64,000 nucleotides of DNA, taken from CAMFLJ01 sp963702555 (GTDB lineage: Bacteria > Actinomycetota > Acidimicrobiia > Acidimicrobiales > Acidimicrobilacustridaceae). Below are positions 26,171 through 35,552 of the stretch, in pieces (positions within the stretch are counted from its first letter, which is position 1; every line of letters begins with the position of its first letter). The notes beneath the pieces were generated by a model. The model ran no database searches. It was not told where the DNA came from and saw nothing but the letters and a program-made list of their open reading frames with translations. The position numbers and the translations under genes are program-made. The stretch covers positions 434,001-498,000 of the forward strand of contig CAVPCW010000010.1 in the NCBI GenBank assembly GCA_963702555.1, written 5' to 3'.

Positions 26171-26922
26171 GACCGCCCGCCCTTCCCAGACGGCCTCACG
26201 AGGGTGATGGCGGCGACCTCCGACGCGTGGGCCACGTCGACGACCTCGGCGTCGGAGGCCAGGCCGACCGTCAGCACGAGCCGACCCGAGGAGCCGAGGG
26301 TGCCGGTGCGGGCCTCCTGGACGTGAAGGACGCGGGCCCGTCGGGCGAGCACCTCGGTGGTGGCGTCGGACCCGGAGCCGAAGGTGGCGAGCAGGTCGAC
26401 CTCCTCGCCGGGGCGGACGTCGCCGGCGAGCGCCCGCTCCCGGTCGACCGGGAAGGAGAACTCGGGACCGGTGTCATCGGCGGTCGCGTCGGCCGAGGCA
26501 CTGCCGGGTGCGGCCGCCGAGCCCAGCCGGACCGAGCCCTCCTGGACGAGCTCCCCGGCACCGACGGGCCCGAGGGTCACGGCGCCGACCAGCGCCGAGG
26601 CATCGGAGAACGAGCGGTCGGCGATGTCGGAGGCGACTTCGACAGAGCGCACCTCGACGTCGTCGGCGCCCAACCGCTGGCCGGGGTCGAGGTCACGTCG
26701 GGCGACCGCGACCGAGGTGGAGGGCCGCTCGTTGGCCCCGGCGTAGGCGGCGAACACCACCACCGCCGCCATCGTGACGAGCAGGCCGCCGGCCAGCGCC
26801 CGGCCGGTCGGGAGGCCGCGCCGGTTTCCTCCTCGCCGGCCCCGTCGGGCACCGTCGCCACTGTTCCCGCCGTTGGTGCTGCCACCCGCCGTCGTCGACG
26901 ACGCGGACTCGTTCCCGCGCAT
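26167..26922 (-). CDS. cpaB: CpaB/RcpC-like SAF-domain protein
   Basis: 251 residues from ATG 26922. A Gly/Arg-rich cytoplasmic leader and one membrane helix (GRALAGGLLVTMAAVVVFAAYAG) precede a SAF domain (TSVAVARRDLDPGQRLGADDVEVRSVE) and an RcpC-like beta part (LVLTVGLASDAEVVDVAHASEVAAITLVRPS). The family is periplasmic/outer-face and stabilises the pilus machinery. First gene of the Tad operon; divergent from the HTH gene, sharing a 190-bp region with a palindrome. Confidence 0.82.
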   Translation of the reverse strand: MRGNESASSTTAGGSTNGGNSGDGARRGRRGGNRRGLPTGRALAGGLLVTMAAVVVFAAYAGANERPSTSVAVARRDLDPGQRLGADDVEVRSVEVASDIADRSFSDASALVGAVTLGPVGAGELVQEGSVRLGSAAAPGSASADATADDTGPEFSFPVDRERALAGDVRPGEEVDLLATFGSGSDATTEVLARRARVLHVQEARTGTLGSSGRLVLTVGLASDAEVVDVAHASEVAAITLVRPSGKGGRS

Positions 26923-27008
26923 CGTCCGTCTCCGCTCTGCCGTCCGCCTGACGGCCTCGCTGTTTCCGCCTGTTGGGCCACCCCGCCGGGTGACGACGGC
27001 CAACGTAG

Positions 27009-27025
27009 GGTCACGGACAGTGACC
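27009..27025. promoter_or_regulatory. Palindrome GGTCACggacaGTGACC between Tad operon and HTH gene
   Basis: Perfect 6-bp inverted repeat with a 5-base spacer, in the divergent region between cpaB (start 26922) and the HTH gene (start 27113). A natural site for a dimeric regulator that could set Tad expression. The protein that binds it is unknown; the adjacent HTH protein is one candidate. Confidence 0.45.
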
Positions 27026-27112
27026 GACAAGGAGGTCCAACGGCTCATTCGCGGAGCGAGGGCGTGGACCGAAAGGCACCCACAGGGTACGTCGTGCCCT
27101 AGTGTCGGGGCC

Positions 27113-27346
27113 ATGGCCACCGACGAACCGATCCAGTGGATGAGCAGCGGCGACGCCGCCGACTTCCTCGGCGTCGGTCTGCGCACGCTCTACAAGTTCA
27201 TCGACGACGGCAAGCTCCCCGGCTACCGCTTCGGCCGGGTGATCCGCCTCAAGCGCTCCGACGTCGAGGCCTTCATCGAGTCGTGCCGCATCGAACCCGG
27301 CACCCTCGAGCACCTGCGGGCCGAGCCCTCCAGCACCTCCGACTGA
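27113..27346 (+). CDS. Small excisionase/BldC-like helix-turn-helix protein
   Basis: 77 residues. WMSSGDAADFLGVGLRTLYKFIDDGKLPGYRFGRVIRLKRSDVEAFIESCRI is the MerR-like winged-helix 'excisionase' fold used by BldC-type actinobacterial regulators and phage Xis. The ATG at 27113 gives the full domain. There is no integrase nearby, so a regulator is more likely than an excisionase. It is divergent from the Tad operon and may regulate it (inference). Confidence 0.75.
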   Translation: MATDEPIQWMSSGDAADFLGVGLRTLYKFIDDGKLPGYRFGRVIRLKRSDVEAFIESCRIEPGTLEHLRAEPSSTSD

Positions 27347-27377
27347 GCCGTCCGCGGGTTCGACCGCTCACCTTCGG

Positions 27378-27426
27378 TTCTGGTGGAGCTTTCGTGTCGG
27401 AATCCGACACGAGACCTCCACCAGAA
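27378..27426. terminator. Strong bidirectional hairpin, 24-bp arms
   Basis: Left arm 27378-27401 (starting TTCTGGTGGAG) pairs with right arm 27403-27426 (ending CTCCACCAGAA) at 22 of 24 positions, with a one-base centre. It lies between the convergent ends of the HTH gene (27346) and the DJ-1 gene (27460). No U-tract, so termination is inferred from position and stem strength. Confidence 0.65.
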
Positions 27427-27459
27427 CGGGATGGGGGTCGAGCGGGGGGAGGGGTGGTC

Positions 27460-28110
27460 TCAGTTGCGGCGTGCGCCGCGGGCCGGGTCGGCCATGACCG
27501 CCCGCACGACGGCCACCAGCTCCGGGCCGGCCTTCTCGGGTGAGCCGGCGTCGAAGGGCGGCTCGGGGTCGTACTCGATGGCCAACTGCACGGCCTTGGC
27601 GATGTCGTCGCCGAACAGCTCGGCGGCGAGCGTGAGGCCGAGGTCGATTCCCGACGACACGCCGGCGGCGGTGGCGACCTTGCCCCGGATCACCACCCGC
27701 TCGGAGGTGGGCAGGGCACCCAGCTCGCCGAGGTGCTCGAGGTCCGACCAGTGGCACGTGGCGTCGACCCCGTCGAGCAGGCCGGCGAGGGCCAGGTAGA
27801 TCGAGCCGGTGCACACCGAGGTGGTCCACCTGGTCGTGGGGTGCACGGCGCGGATCCACTGCACCATCGGGTCGTCCGGGGTGGCGTCGCCGTCGGCCAG
27901 CCCGCCGGGCACCACCACGATGTCGGGGGCGGTGACCTCGTCGAAGGAGGCGGTGGCCACCATCGAGAGCACGCCGGTGTGGTCGAGCACCGGGCCCGGG
28001 GTCTCGGCCACGAAGACGCACTCGGCGCCGGGGAGCTCGGCCAGCACCTGGAACGGCCCGACGATGTCGAGGGCGGTGAAGCGGTCGTAGAGGGCGAGGG
28101 CGATCTGCAT
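27460..28110 (-). CDS. DJ-1/PfpI-family protein (isonitrile hydratase-like)
   Basis: 216 residues. LALYDRFTALDIVGPFQVLAEL, PDIVVVPGG, and the nucleophile elbow SVCTGSIYLALAGLLDG with the active-site Cys; then THWSDL-like CHWSDLEHLGEL and AGVSSGIDLGLTLAAELFG. This arrangement matches isonitrile hydratase and cysteine-dependent glyoxalase relatives. Divergent by 45 bases from a GlxA-type regulator, a common pairing; the regulator probably controls it. Confidence 0.88.
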   Translation of the reverse strand: MQIALALYDRFTALDIVGPFQVLAELPGAECVFVAETPGPVLDHTGVLSMVATASFDEVTAPDIVVVPGGLADGDATPDDPMVQWIRAVHPTTRWTTSVCTGSIYLALAGLLDGVDATCHWSDLEHLGELGALPTSERVVIRGKVATAAGVSSGIDLGLTLAAELFGDDIAKAVQLAIEYDPEPPFDAGSPEKAGPELVAVVRAVMADPARGARRN

Positions 28111-28155
28111 GGCCTCAGTGTGCGATGGTGGGGGAATGGCAGCCAGGACAGGTTC

Positions 28156-29166
28156 GTGACGATCTCGGACACCGGCGTCTCCCGTCCCCGGTCGGTGGTG
28201 ATCGTCGCTTACGACGGCACCGAGTCGCTCGACCTCACCGGACCGGCCTCGGTGTTCTCGCAGTGCAACACGCTCACCCGGCGGGCCGAGTACGACATCC
28301 GCGTGGCGGCCCTCACCGACCGGGTGGAGTGCGAGGGCGGCATGGTCATCGAGGCCCGACCCCTCTCCTCGATCAGAGGGCCGGTCGACACCCTCGTCGT
28401 CGTGGGTGGCCTCGGGTTCGACGAGGCGGCGGCCGACCCCGAGCTGGTGCGCCACGTCGCCCGCCTCGCCCGCCGTGCCCGGCGGGTGGCGTCGGTCTGC
28501 TCCGGCACGTTCGTGCTCGCCGCCGCCGGCCTGCTCGACGGCCGCACCGCGACCACCCACTGGGCGGTGGCGTCGTACCTGGCCGACCGGCACCCGTCGA
28601 TCACGGTCGAGCCCGACCGCATCTACGTGCGCGACGGCGACGTGTGGAGCTCGGCCGGGGTCACCGCGGGCATCGACCTCACCCTCGCCCTCGTCGCCGA
28701 GGACCTGGGCGAGGAGCTCGCCCACCTCGTGGCCCGCTGGCTGGTGCTGCCGGTGCGGCGCTCGGGGGGCCAGTCGCAGTACAGCGTCCAGCTGGCGTCG
28801 ACCGAGGGCGGGTCGGCCACGTTCGCGCCCCTGCTCGAGTGGGCGGGGGCGAACCTCGACGCCGACCTGTCGGTGGCGGCGCTGGCCGAGCGGGTCGGGT
28901 GGAGCGAGCGCCACTTCGCCCGTCGCTTCACGGCCGAGACCGGGCACTCGCCGGGCCGCCACGTCGAGGACCTGCGCCTCGACGCCGCCCGCCAACTGCT
29001 CGAGACCTCCGACGTGGGCATCGAGGTCGTCGCCCGCCGCTGCGGATTCGCCAGCCGGGAGGTGCTGCACCGGGCGTTCCAGCGCCGTCTCGCCACCACA
29101 CCGGCCCAGTACCGCCGCAGCTTCGGGTCCGGTCGGGGAGCCGAGGGAACAACACTTAGGGCTTGA
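28156..29166 (+). CDS. GlxA-family regulator (DJ-1/PfpI domain plus AraC HTH)
   Basis: 336 residues from GTG 28156. N-terminal DJ-1-like sensor domain: YDGTESLDLTGPASVF, LVVVGGLG, ASVCSGTFVLAAAGLLDGRTATTHWA (elbow Cys retained), SAGVTAGIDLTLALVAEDLG. C-terminal AraC double HTH: LSVAALAERVGWSERHFARRF and VVARRCGFASREVLHRAF. It likely senses a small metabolite and activates the divergent PfpI gene. Its stop codon lies inside the ArsR operator. Confidence 0.92.
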   Translation: MTISDTGVSRPRSVVIVAYDGTESLDLTGPASVFSQCNTLTRRAEYDIRVAALTDRVECEGGMVIEARPLSSIRGPVDTLVVVGGLGFDEAAADPELVRHVARLARRARRVASVCSGTFVLAAAGLLDGRTATTHWAVASYLADRHPSITVEPDRIYVRDGDVWSSAGVTAGIDLTLALVAEDLGEELAHLVARWLVLPVRRSGGQSQYSVQLASTEGGSATFAPLLEWAGANLDADLSVAALAERVGWSERHFARRFTAETGHSPGRHVEDLRLDAARQLLETSDVGIEVVARRCGFASREVLHRAFQRRLATTPAQYRRSFGSGRGAEGTTLRA

Positions 29167-29176
29167 CCTAAGTGTT
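29151..29176. promoter_or_regulatory. ArsR-type operator, perfect 10-bp inverted repeat
   Basis: AACACTTAGG (29151-29160), a 6-base spacer, and CCTAAGTGTT (29167-29176) form a perfect dyad. It overlaps the glxA stop and lies 11-36 bases upstream of the ArsR ATG 29187. Size and position fit autorepression by the ArsR-family protein just downstream. Confidence 0.75.
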
Positions 29177-29186
29177 GGACGGTGTC

Positions 29187-29537
29187 ATGGTGGCGGACAT
29201 GGCCATCCGCACCGCTCCGCTCGACGAGGTCTTCACCGCGCTCGCCGACCCCACCCGCCGGGCCGTGGTCGAGCAGCTCGGTCGTGGCCCCGCCGCGACG
29301 AGCGCGCTGGCCGGCCACTTCGACATGGCGCTGCCCTCGTTCATGGCCCACCTCGACCTGCTCGGCCGCAGCGGCCTGGTGACCTCCACCAAGCAGGGGA
29401 GGGTGCGGACCTACCAGCTCGTGCCCGTCGGCCTCGCACCGGCCGAGCACTGGCTCGACGCCCAGCACCGGCTGTGGGGCGCCCGCCTCGACCAGCTCGA
29501 CACCTATCTCTCCACCCTCGAAGGGAACCCGACATGA
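29187..29537 (+). CDS. ArsR-family transcriptional regulator
   Basis: 116 residues from ATG 29187; a GTG at 29172 would put the operator inside the gene, so the ATG is preferred. Winged HTH: LDEVFTALADPTRRAVVEQLGRGPAATSALAGHFDMALPSFMAHLDLLGRSGLV, with the recognition helix at SFMAHL. No Cys metal motif, so it is of the metal-independent group usually paired with SRPBCC proteins. Overlaps the next gene by ATGA. Confidence 0.9.
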   Translation: MVADMAIRTAPLDEVFTALADPTRRAVVEQLGRGPAATSALAGHFDMALPSFMAHLDLLGRSGLVTSTKQGRVRTYQLVPVGLAPAEHWLDAQHRLWGARLDQLDTYLSTLEGNPT

Positions 29538-30031
29538 CCGACACCCAGCCCAACACCGCTTCCGCCGCGCCGAACCCCGAGTGCGACCTCGTTCTCGAGC
29601 GGGTCGTCCCCGTGGCCCCCGAGCTCGTGCTCGCTGCCTGGACCGACCCCGAGCGCATCGTGCAGTGGTTCACCCCGGCCCCGTGGAAGACCACCGACGC
29701 CGAGATCGACCTCCGGCCCGGCGGCATCTTCCGCACCCGCATGGAGTCGCCCGACGGCGACATGGTCAACGACGAGTCCGGCTGCGTCCTCGACTACGTG
29801 CCCGGCGAGCGCTTCGTGTTCACCGGTGCCATGGGCCCGGGCTTCCGCCCCAACGGCGGCGAGATGCCGTTCACCGCGTTCATCACCGTGGCCCCCGAGG
29901 GCGACGGCTGCCGCTACACCGCCACGGTCCTGCACGCGACGCCCGAGGACGCGGCCAAGCACGCGGAGATGGGCTTCCACGACGGGTGGGGCGCCGCCCT
30001 CGACCAGCTCGTCGGCATCTGGGGCCACTGA
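29534..30031 (+). CDS. SRPBCC/AHSA1-domain protein
   Basis: 165 residues. ERVVPVAPELVLAAWTDPERIVQWFTP and GGIFRTRMESPDGD, VLDYVPGERFVFTGAM, FHDGWGAALDQLVGIW are standard AHSA1-like START-fold features: a hydrophobic pocket without catalytic residues. Co-translated with the ArsR regulator (ATGA overlap), a conserved two-gene unit. Ligand unknown. Confidence 0.9.
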   Translation: MTDTQPNTASAAPNPECDLVLERVVPVAPELVLAAWTDPERIVQWFTPAPWKTTDAEIDLRPGGIFRTRMESPDGDMVNDESGCVLDYVPGERFVFTGAMGPGFRPNGGEMPFTAFITVAPEGDGCRYTATVLHATPEDAAKHAEMGFHDGWGAALDQLVGIWGH

Positions 30032-30073
30032 CCCGGCCTCGCGGGGAGCCGCAACAGGGGAGTGCCGGAGGGG

Positions 30074-30496
30074 TCAGCCCTTCCGGTGCTCCTTGCGCCA
30101 CATCACCTTCTGGCCCGACCACACGTCGGAGATGGCGCAGATCTTCACGTCGACGAGCTTCGTGGCCAGCACCTCGCCCCGCACCACGTCGCCGGTCAGG
30201 TCGGTGGCGACGCCCGACGTCTTCTTGGGCCACGCCAGCCAGATCGACCGGTCGGGGAAGGCCGCCGCCGCCAGGCCGTCGAGAGCGTCGTGCAGGTCGA
30301 CGACCTCGGTGAAGAACGCCAGGCTCACGTCGGGCGCCGGGTCGAGGCCGGTCTGCAGCTCCACGTCGGGCGGCAGCTCACCGAGGAGGTCGAGCAGCTC
30401 GGGTGGCGCGTTCACCAGGGCGACCCGGTGGCCCTCCTTGATGCCGAGCTTCTTCACCAGCGGTGTGCCCGAGTAGCCCGCCGTCTCCGCCTTCAC
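30074..30496 (-). CDS. DUF3052-family protein
   Basis: 140 residues, the usual length of DUF3052. AGYSGTPLVKKLGIKEGHRVALVNAP, PDVSLAFFTEVVDL, IWLAWPKKTSG, DVKICAISDVWSGQKVMWRKEHR are the conserved blocks. Cytoplasmic, function unknown, widespread in actinobacteria. 28 bases downstream of the next minus-strand gene, so probably in one transcript. Confidence 0.88.
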   Translation of the reverse strand: MKAETAGYSGTPLVKKLGIKEGHRVALVNAPPELLDLLGELPPDVELQTGLDPAPDVSLAFFTEVVDLHDALDGLAAAAFPDRSIWLAWPKKTSGVATDLTGDVVRGEVLATKLVDVKICAISDVWSGQKVMWRKEHRKG

Positions 30497-30524
30497 CCGC
30501 TCCTCCTGCTGTTCCTCGTCCGCG

Positions 30525-31109
30525 TCAGCGGCCGCTGGTCGCGAGCGACGCCTCTTCCACGGCGTCGAGGTTCACGTAGGTGAGGTCGCCGTTGTCGAGG
30601 CGCATCACCGCCACCTCGGCGCTGACGGCCACGACCGTGCCGCCGAAGGCCTCGCCGCCGGTGGAGATGCGGATCCACTCGCCGGGCTCCGCGGCCGCCC
30701 CGAGGAGGCGCCCGAAGCTCGCCGGGCTCGACGGGGAGCCCTCACCGGTCACCGGGTCGCCGCCCACCATGCGCACCGAGGCCACCGCGGCGATGCGGGT
30801 GATCAGCCACTCGCTCACGCCCACCCGCAGCACCAGGGCGTCAGGGCCCACGATCAGCACCTCGCCGCGGTGACGGCGCCCGGCGGTGGTGGTGAGCAGC
30901 ACCTGCGCCCCACGTTCGCGGAGGTCCGCGAGCACCCCGACCACGGTGGCGTCGTCGGCCGCAACGGCCTTCATCGCACCGACCGTCGAACGCGAGCGGG
31001 CGGCGGCGTCGGTGCGCAACTCGGCGACCCACGCGTCGAGGGCCTCGTCGGTCGGGACGTAGGCGTCGACGGGGTTGGCGGGGACCTCGGGCGAGGCGTC
31101 GGGCTCCAT
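30525..31109 (-). CDS. Hypothetical two-domain soluble protein
   Basis: 194 residues from ATG 31109. An N-terminal helix (DEALDAWVAELRTDAAARSRSTVGAMKAV) is followed by a beta-rich Sm/SH3-like part repeated twice: VLLTTTAGRRHRGEVLIVGPDALVLRVG and WIRISTGGEAFGGTVVAVSAEVAVMRLDNGD, both with a G-V/x-V...V-x-R core. This suggests a nucleotide-binding or scaffold barrel. Found divergent from phoH; no known family recognised. Confidence 0.65.
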   Translation of the reverse strand: MEPDASPEVPANPVDAYVPTDEALDAWVAELRTDAAARSRSTVGAMKAVAADDATVVGVLADLRERGAQVLLTTTAGRRHRGEVLIVGPDALVLRVGVSEWLITRIAAVASVRMVGGDPVTGEGSPSSPASFGRLLGAAAEPGEWIRISTGGEAFGGTVVAVSAEVAVMRLDNGDLTYVNLDAVEEASLATSGR

Positions 31110-31170
31110 CGCCGCAGTCTCGCATTCCGGGGCGGCGCCCGACCGGGACGCCTCTAGGCTGAGAGGTCTC

Positions 31171-32172
<1,002 letters not shown>

Positions 32173-32176
<4 letters not shown>

Positions 32177-32865
32177 CCGAGCCCCCGAGGAGCCGCCGGC
32201 CCCGACGGCACGGCCCTCCCGACGGTGAGGTCACCGTCTTCGTCGCCGACGAGCAGGCCGCTCGCCCGGTCGACACCGATCGCTGGCAGGCGCTCGCCGT
32301 CGCCGTCCTCGCCGCCGAGGGCGTGCAGGGCGAGTGCGAGCTGTCGGTGCTGTTCGTCGACGAGGCCACCATCGCCGACCTGAACGAGCGCTTCATGGGC
32401 CACGCCGGCCCCACCGACGTGCTCTCCTTCCCGATCGACGGCGAGGCCAACCCGCCGGGCCGCTGGCCCGACAACGGCGGCCCCGGCCCCGACCGCCTCG
32501 ACGAGGACATGGACGACCTGCCGCTGCTGCTCGGCGACGTCGTCGTGTGCCCCACCATCGCCGACCGCAACGCCGAGGGCCACGCCGGCTCCTACGACGA
32601 CGAGCTCGCCCTGCTCGTGGTGCACGGCATCCTCCACCTCCTCGGCATGGACCACGCCGACGAGCCCGGCCGCCTCGCGATGCAGGCCCGCGAGCGCGAG
32701 CTGCTCGCCGCCCACCACGGCCCGCTGGCCTCCGACCCCTGGGCCGCGGTGGCCGCCGAGGCCGCCGCCGCCGACGCGGAAGCCGCGGCGCGGGCCGCGT
32801 CGCAGTCGACCGACGCGGCGCCCGGGTCGATCGTGCCCCCGGCCACCGACGCCGACGCGGACTGA
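32173..32865 (+). CDS. ybeY: Endoribonuclease YbeY (rRNA maturation)
   Basis: 230 residues. The metal-binding HGILHLLGMDH (three histidines binding Zn) is intact, preceded by LNERFMGHAGPTDVLSFP. Processes the 16S rRNA 3' end and polices ribosomes. Unusual features are a 20-residue insertion before LGDVVVCP and a long Ala/Asp-rich tail (~45 residues). GTG start overlapping the phoH stop (GTGA). Confidence 0.95.
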
Positions 32866-32875
32866 GGTCGCCCCG

Positions 32876-34239
32876 ATGATCCTGGCCATGACCACCAGCG
32901 AGTGGGCGATGCTCATCACGATCGTGGTGCTGCTGCTCGTGTCGGTCTTCCTCGCCATGGCGGAGACCGCCCTCACCCGCATGACCCGCTCGAAGGCCCA
33001 GGCCCTCGCCGAGGACAACCGGTGGGGAGCCAACCGGCTGCTCGAACTGGTCTCGCACCCGGAGCGCTTCCTCAACGGCGTGCTGCTGGTGGTGCTCGTC
33101 TGCCAGCTGGTGCAGGCCACCCTCACCGGCGTGCTCGCCGACCGGCTCTTCGGGCCCTGGGGCCTCGCCGTCGCCACCTTCGTCAACGTGGTGCTCGTGT
33201 TCGTGCTGGCCGAGGCCGCACCCAAGACGTGGGCGATCGAGCACCCCGAGCAGTCCGCCCTCCTGGCTGCCCCGCCGGTGGCGGCCATGGTGCGCTTCTG
33301 GCCGCTGCGCATCATCTCCCGCGGCCTGATCGGGCTGACCAACGTGCTCCTCCCCGGCAAGGGCCTGAAGGAAGGGCCCTTCGTGTCGGAGGAGGAGCTG
33401 CTCGCCCTCGCCGACGTCGCCGTCGAGGAAGAGGTCATCGATGCCGAGGAGCGCGAGCTCATCGAGCAGATCATCGAGTTCGGCGACACCATCGTCCGCG
33501 AGGTCATGGTGCCCCGGCCCGACATGCTCAGCATCGACGCCGACTTCCGCGTGGCCGACGCCATGGAGGTCGTGCTGATGAACGGTCGCAGCCGGGTGCC
33601 GGTGTGCGGCGACGGCATCGACGACATCGTCGGCATCGCCTACGCCAAGGACCTCATGCGGGCCGGCCGCGACGGTCGGGACGAGGTTGCGGTGAGCGAG
33701 CTCGTGCGGCCCGCCCACTTCGTGCCCGAGACCAAGCGCATCGCCCAGCTGCTGCCCGAGATGCAGGCCCGCAAGTTCCACATGGCGATCGTGGTCGACG
33801 AGTACGGCGGCACCGCCGGGCTGGTCACGCTCGAGGACCTCCTCGAGGAGCTGGTCGGCGAGATCGTCGACGAGTTCGACCGCGAGGACCCGATGATCGA
33901 GCCCCAGGCCGACGGCAGCGTCAAGGTGCAGGCCCGCATGGCCATCGACGAGGTCAACGACCTGCTCCGCTCCGAGCTGCCCGAGGGCGACTGGGACACC
34001 ATCGGCGGGCTCATGTTCCACCTGCTCGGGCACGTCCCCGACGAGGGGGAGACCACCACCTGCGACGGCCACCTGCTCACCGCCGAGCAGGTGCAGGGTC
34101 GGCGCATCGGGGTGGTGCGCGTCGAGCGCATCGAGGAGCCCGACCGCGACGGCGACCGCGACGATCGCACCACCCGCGACCGCCCCGCGGCCGCAACCAC
34201 GACGCGGGCGACCGCCACGACACGGAGACCGCGCCATGA
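32876..34239 (+). CDS. CorC/CNNM-type (hemolysin C family) CBS-domain membrane protein, tail frameshifted
   Basis: About 454 residues: DUF21 region with three to four membrane helices (ITIVVLLLVSVFLAMAETALTRM), CBS pair (IVREVMVPRPDMLSID and VVDEYGGTAGLVTLEDLLEELVGEI) and a CorC_HlyC domain (GDWDTIGGLMFHLLGHVPDEGE). The open frame continues out of frame through era with no stop. In the other frame RPPRGRNHDAGDRHDTETAP ends at TGA 34239 and overlaps the era ATG, so a shift near 34150-34200 is the best reading. Likely a magnesium/cobalt efflux or ion-transport regulator by family. ATG 32888 is an alternative start. Confidence 0.82.
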
Positions 34240-35075
34240 GGTCAGGGTTCTGCACACTCGTCGGACGGCCCAACGTCGGGAAGTCCACTCTGCTCAACGC
34301 CATCCTCGGCACCAAGGTGGCCATCACCTCGGACAAGCCGCAGACCACCCGCTCGCAGATCCGCGGCGTGCTCAACCGACCCGACGCCCAGATCGTGTTC
34401 GTCGACACCCCGGGCATCCACAAGCCCCGCACCCTGCTCGGCGAGCGGCTCAACGCCACGGCCAGCAACGCCACCTCCGGCGTCGACGTCGTGTGCCTGG
34501 TGGTCGACGCCACCGCTCCGATCGGCCCCGGCGACCGCTTCGTGGCCGGTCAGGTGCCCAACGACGCCATCATCGTCGTGAACAAGACCGACATCGCCTC
34601 GCCCGACGAGGTACTGGCGCAGCTGGCCAAGGCCGCCGACCAGCTCGACCGCTCGGCCTACTTCGCGGTGTCGGCCAAGACCGGCTCCGGTGTCCCCGCG
34701 CTCGTCGCCGAGATCATGAGCCGGCTACCGGAAGGCCCACCGTGGTACCCGGAGGACACCGTCACCACCGTGCCCGAGGCGTTCTGGGTGGCCGAGCTGG
34801 TGCGCGAGCAGCTGCTCGCCGTCACCCACGACGAGCTGCCGCACTCGATCGCCACCCGCGTGGTCGAGTGGGAGTGGCCCCGCATCCGCGTCGAGATCCT
34901 CGTCGAGCGCGACTCCCAGAAGGGGATCGTGATCGGGCGCAAGGGCGCGGTGCTCAAGCAGGTCGGCACCGCGGTGCGCGAGCAGCTACCCAAGGGCGCC
35001 TTCCTCGAGCTGTTCGTGAAGGTCGACAAGGACTGGCAGCGCCGCTCGCAGGCGCTCGACCGCCTCGGCTTCTGA
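34236..35075 (+). CDS. era: GTPase Era
   Basis: 279 residues. G1 GRPNVGKS (residues 10-17), G2 TTRSQIRG, G3 DTPGIHKP, G4 NKTD, then the KH domain with GRKGAVLKQVGTAVREQL. Binds the 16S rRNA 3' end for 30S maturation. The ATG at 34236 overlaps the preceding TGA. Ends the phoH-ybeY-corC-era ribosome-maturation block. Confidence 0.97.
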   Translation: MRSGFCTLVGRPNVGKSTLLNAILGTKVAITSDKPQTTRSQIRGVLNRPDAQIVFVDTPGIHKPRTLLGERLNATASNATSGVDVVCLVVDATAPIGPGDRFVAGQVPNDAIIVVNKTDIASPDEVLAQLAKAADQLDRSAYFAVSAKTGSGVPALVAEIMSRLPEGPPWYPEDTVTTVPEAFWVAELVREQLLAVTHDELPHSIATRVVEWEWPRIRVEILVERDSQKGIVIGRKGAVLKQVGTAVREQLPKGAFLELFVKVDKDWQRRSQALDRLGF

Positions 35076-35250
35076 GCCTCGCCTCGCGGCCGCAACGGCG
35101 TCGCTGGTACGGATGGATCACCCCCGATGGGACAGCAGTCCTACGCCAAGCACCTCATCAGGGTGATTCTGGGTGGCCATGCACCAACTTGAGGAGATCT
35201 TGAGCTGTCAACAAGGACAACCAGAGCTTTGCAGGCCTAGGTTTTCTTCC
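35076..35250. other. AT-richer intergenic stretch with inverted repeat
   Basis: 175 bases between era and the small RHH-like gene, clearly less GC-rich than its flanks over 35170-35250. Arms ATCACCC (35117-35123) and GGGTGAT (35161-35167) could form the era terminator. The lower-GC part probably holds the promoter of the small gene. Confidence 0.4.
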
Positions 35251-35481
35251 ATGGCAGACGAGCGACGAGCGATTCACGCCTATCTCACGGCCGAGAGCCA
35301 CGAGGTCTGGCACCGCGTCTCCGAGGAAGCGGGCATGAGCCTGTCCGGCTTCCTCGAGGCTCTCGCCATCGACATGGGAGCCAACCCGCCCGACGAGGGC
35401 GGCATCCCGCGGTGGAACGAGATCGTGAAGTCCGCCCGACGCATCGACGCCCAGCGTCGTCGCCGGGGCGCCGCGGCCTGA
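35251..35481 (+). CDS. Small ribbon-helix-helix-like protein
   Basis: 76 residues from ATG 35251. ERRAIHAYLTAESHEVWHRVSEEAGMSLSGFLEALAIDMG fits a CopG/Arc RHH-like fold: a beta strand followed by two helices with the GMSLSGFLEAL turn. The tail is Arg-rich. An ATG at 35173 would add 26 poorly conserved-looking residues from the AT-rich stretch. No toxin gene is adjacent, so it is a lone DNA-binding protein candidate; function unknown. Confidence 0.6.
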   Translation: MADERRAIHAYLTAESHEVWHRVSEEAGMSLSGFLEALAIDMGANPPDEGGIPRWNEIVKSARRIDAQRRRRGAAA

Positions 35482-35552
35482 CGCCGCGTCCGACGTCGTC
35501 GGGGCCCTGAGACCGGCGCCGACCGACGTCCGACCGACCGGCGCCCTCGGCG

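Noticed and set aside
27113..27346. Excisionase of an integrated element
   Set aside because: No integrase, att repeats or phage genes nearby; a regulator fits better.
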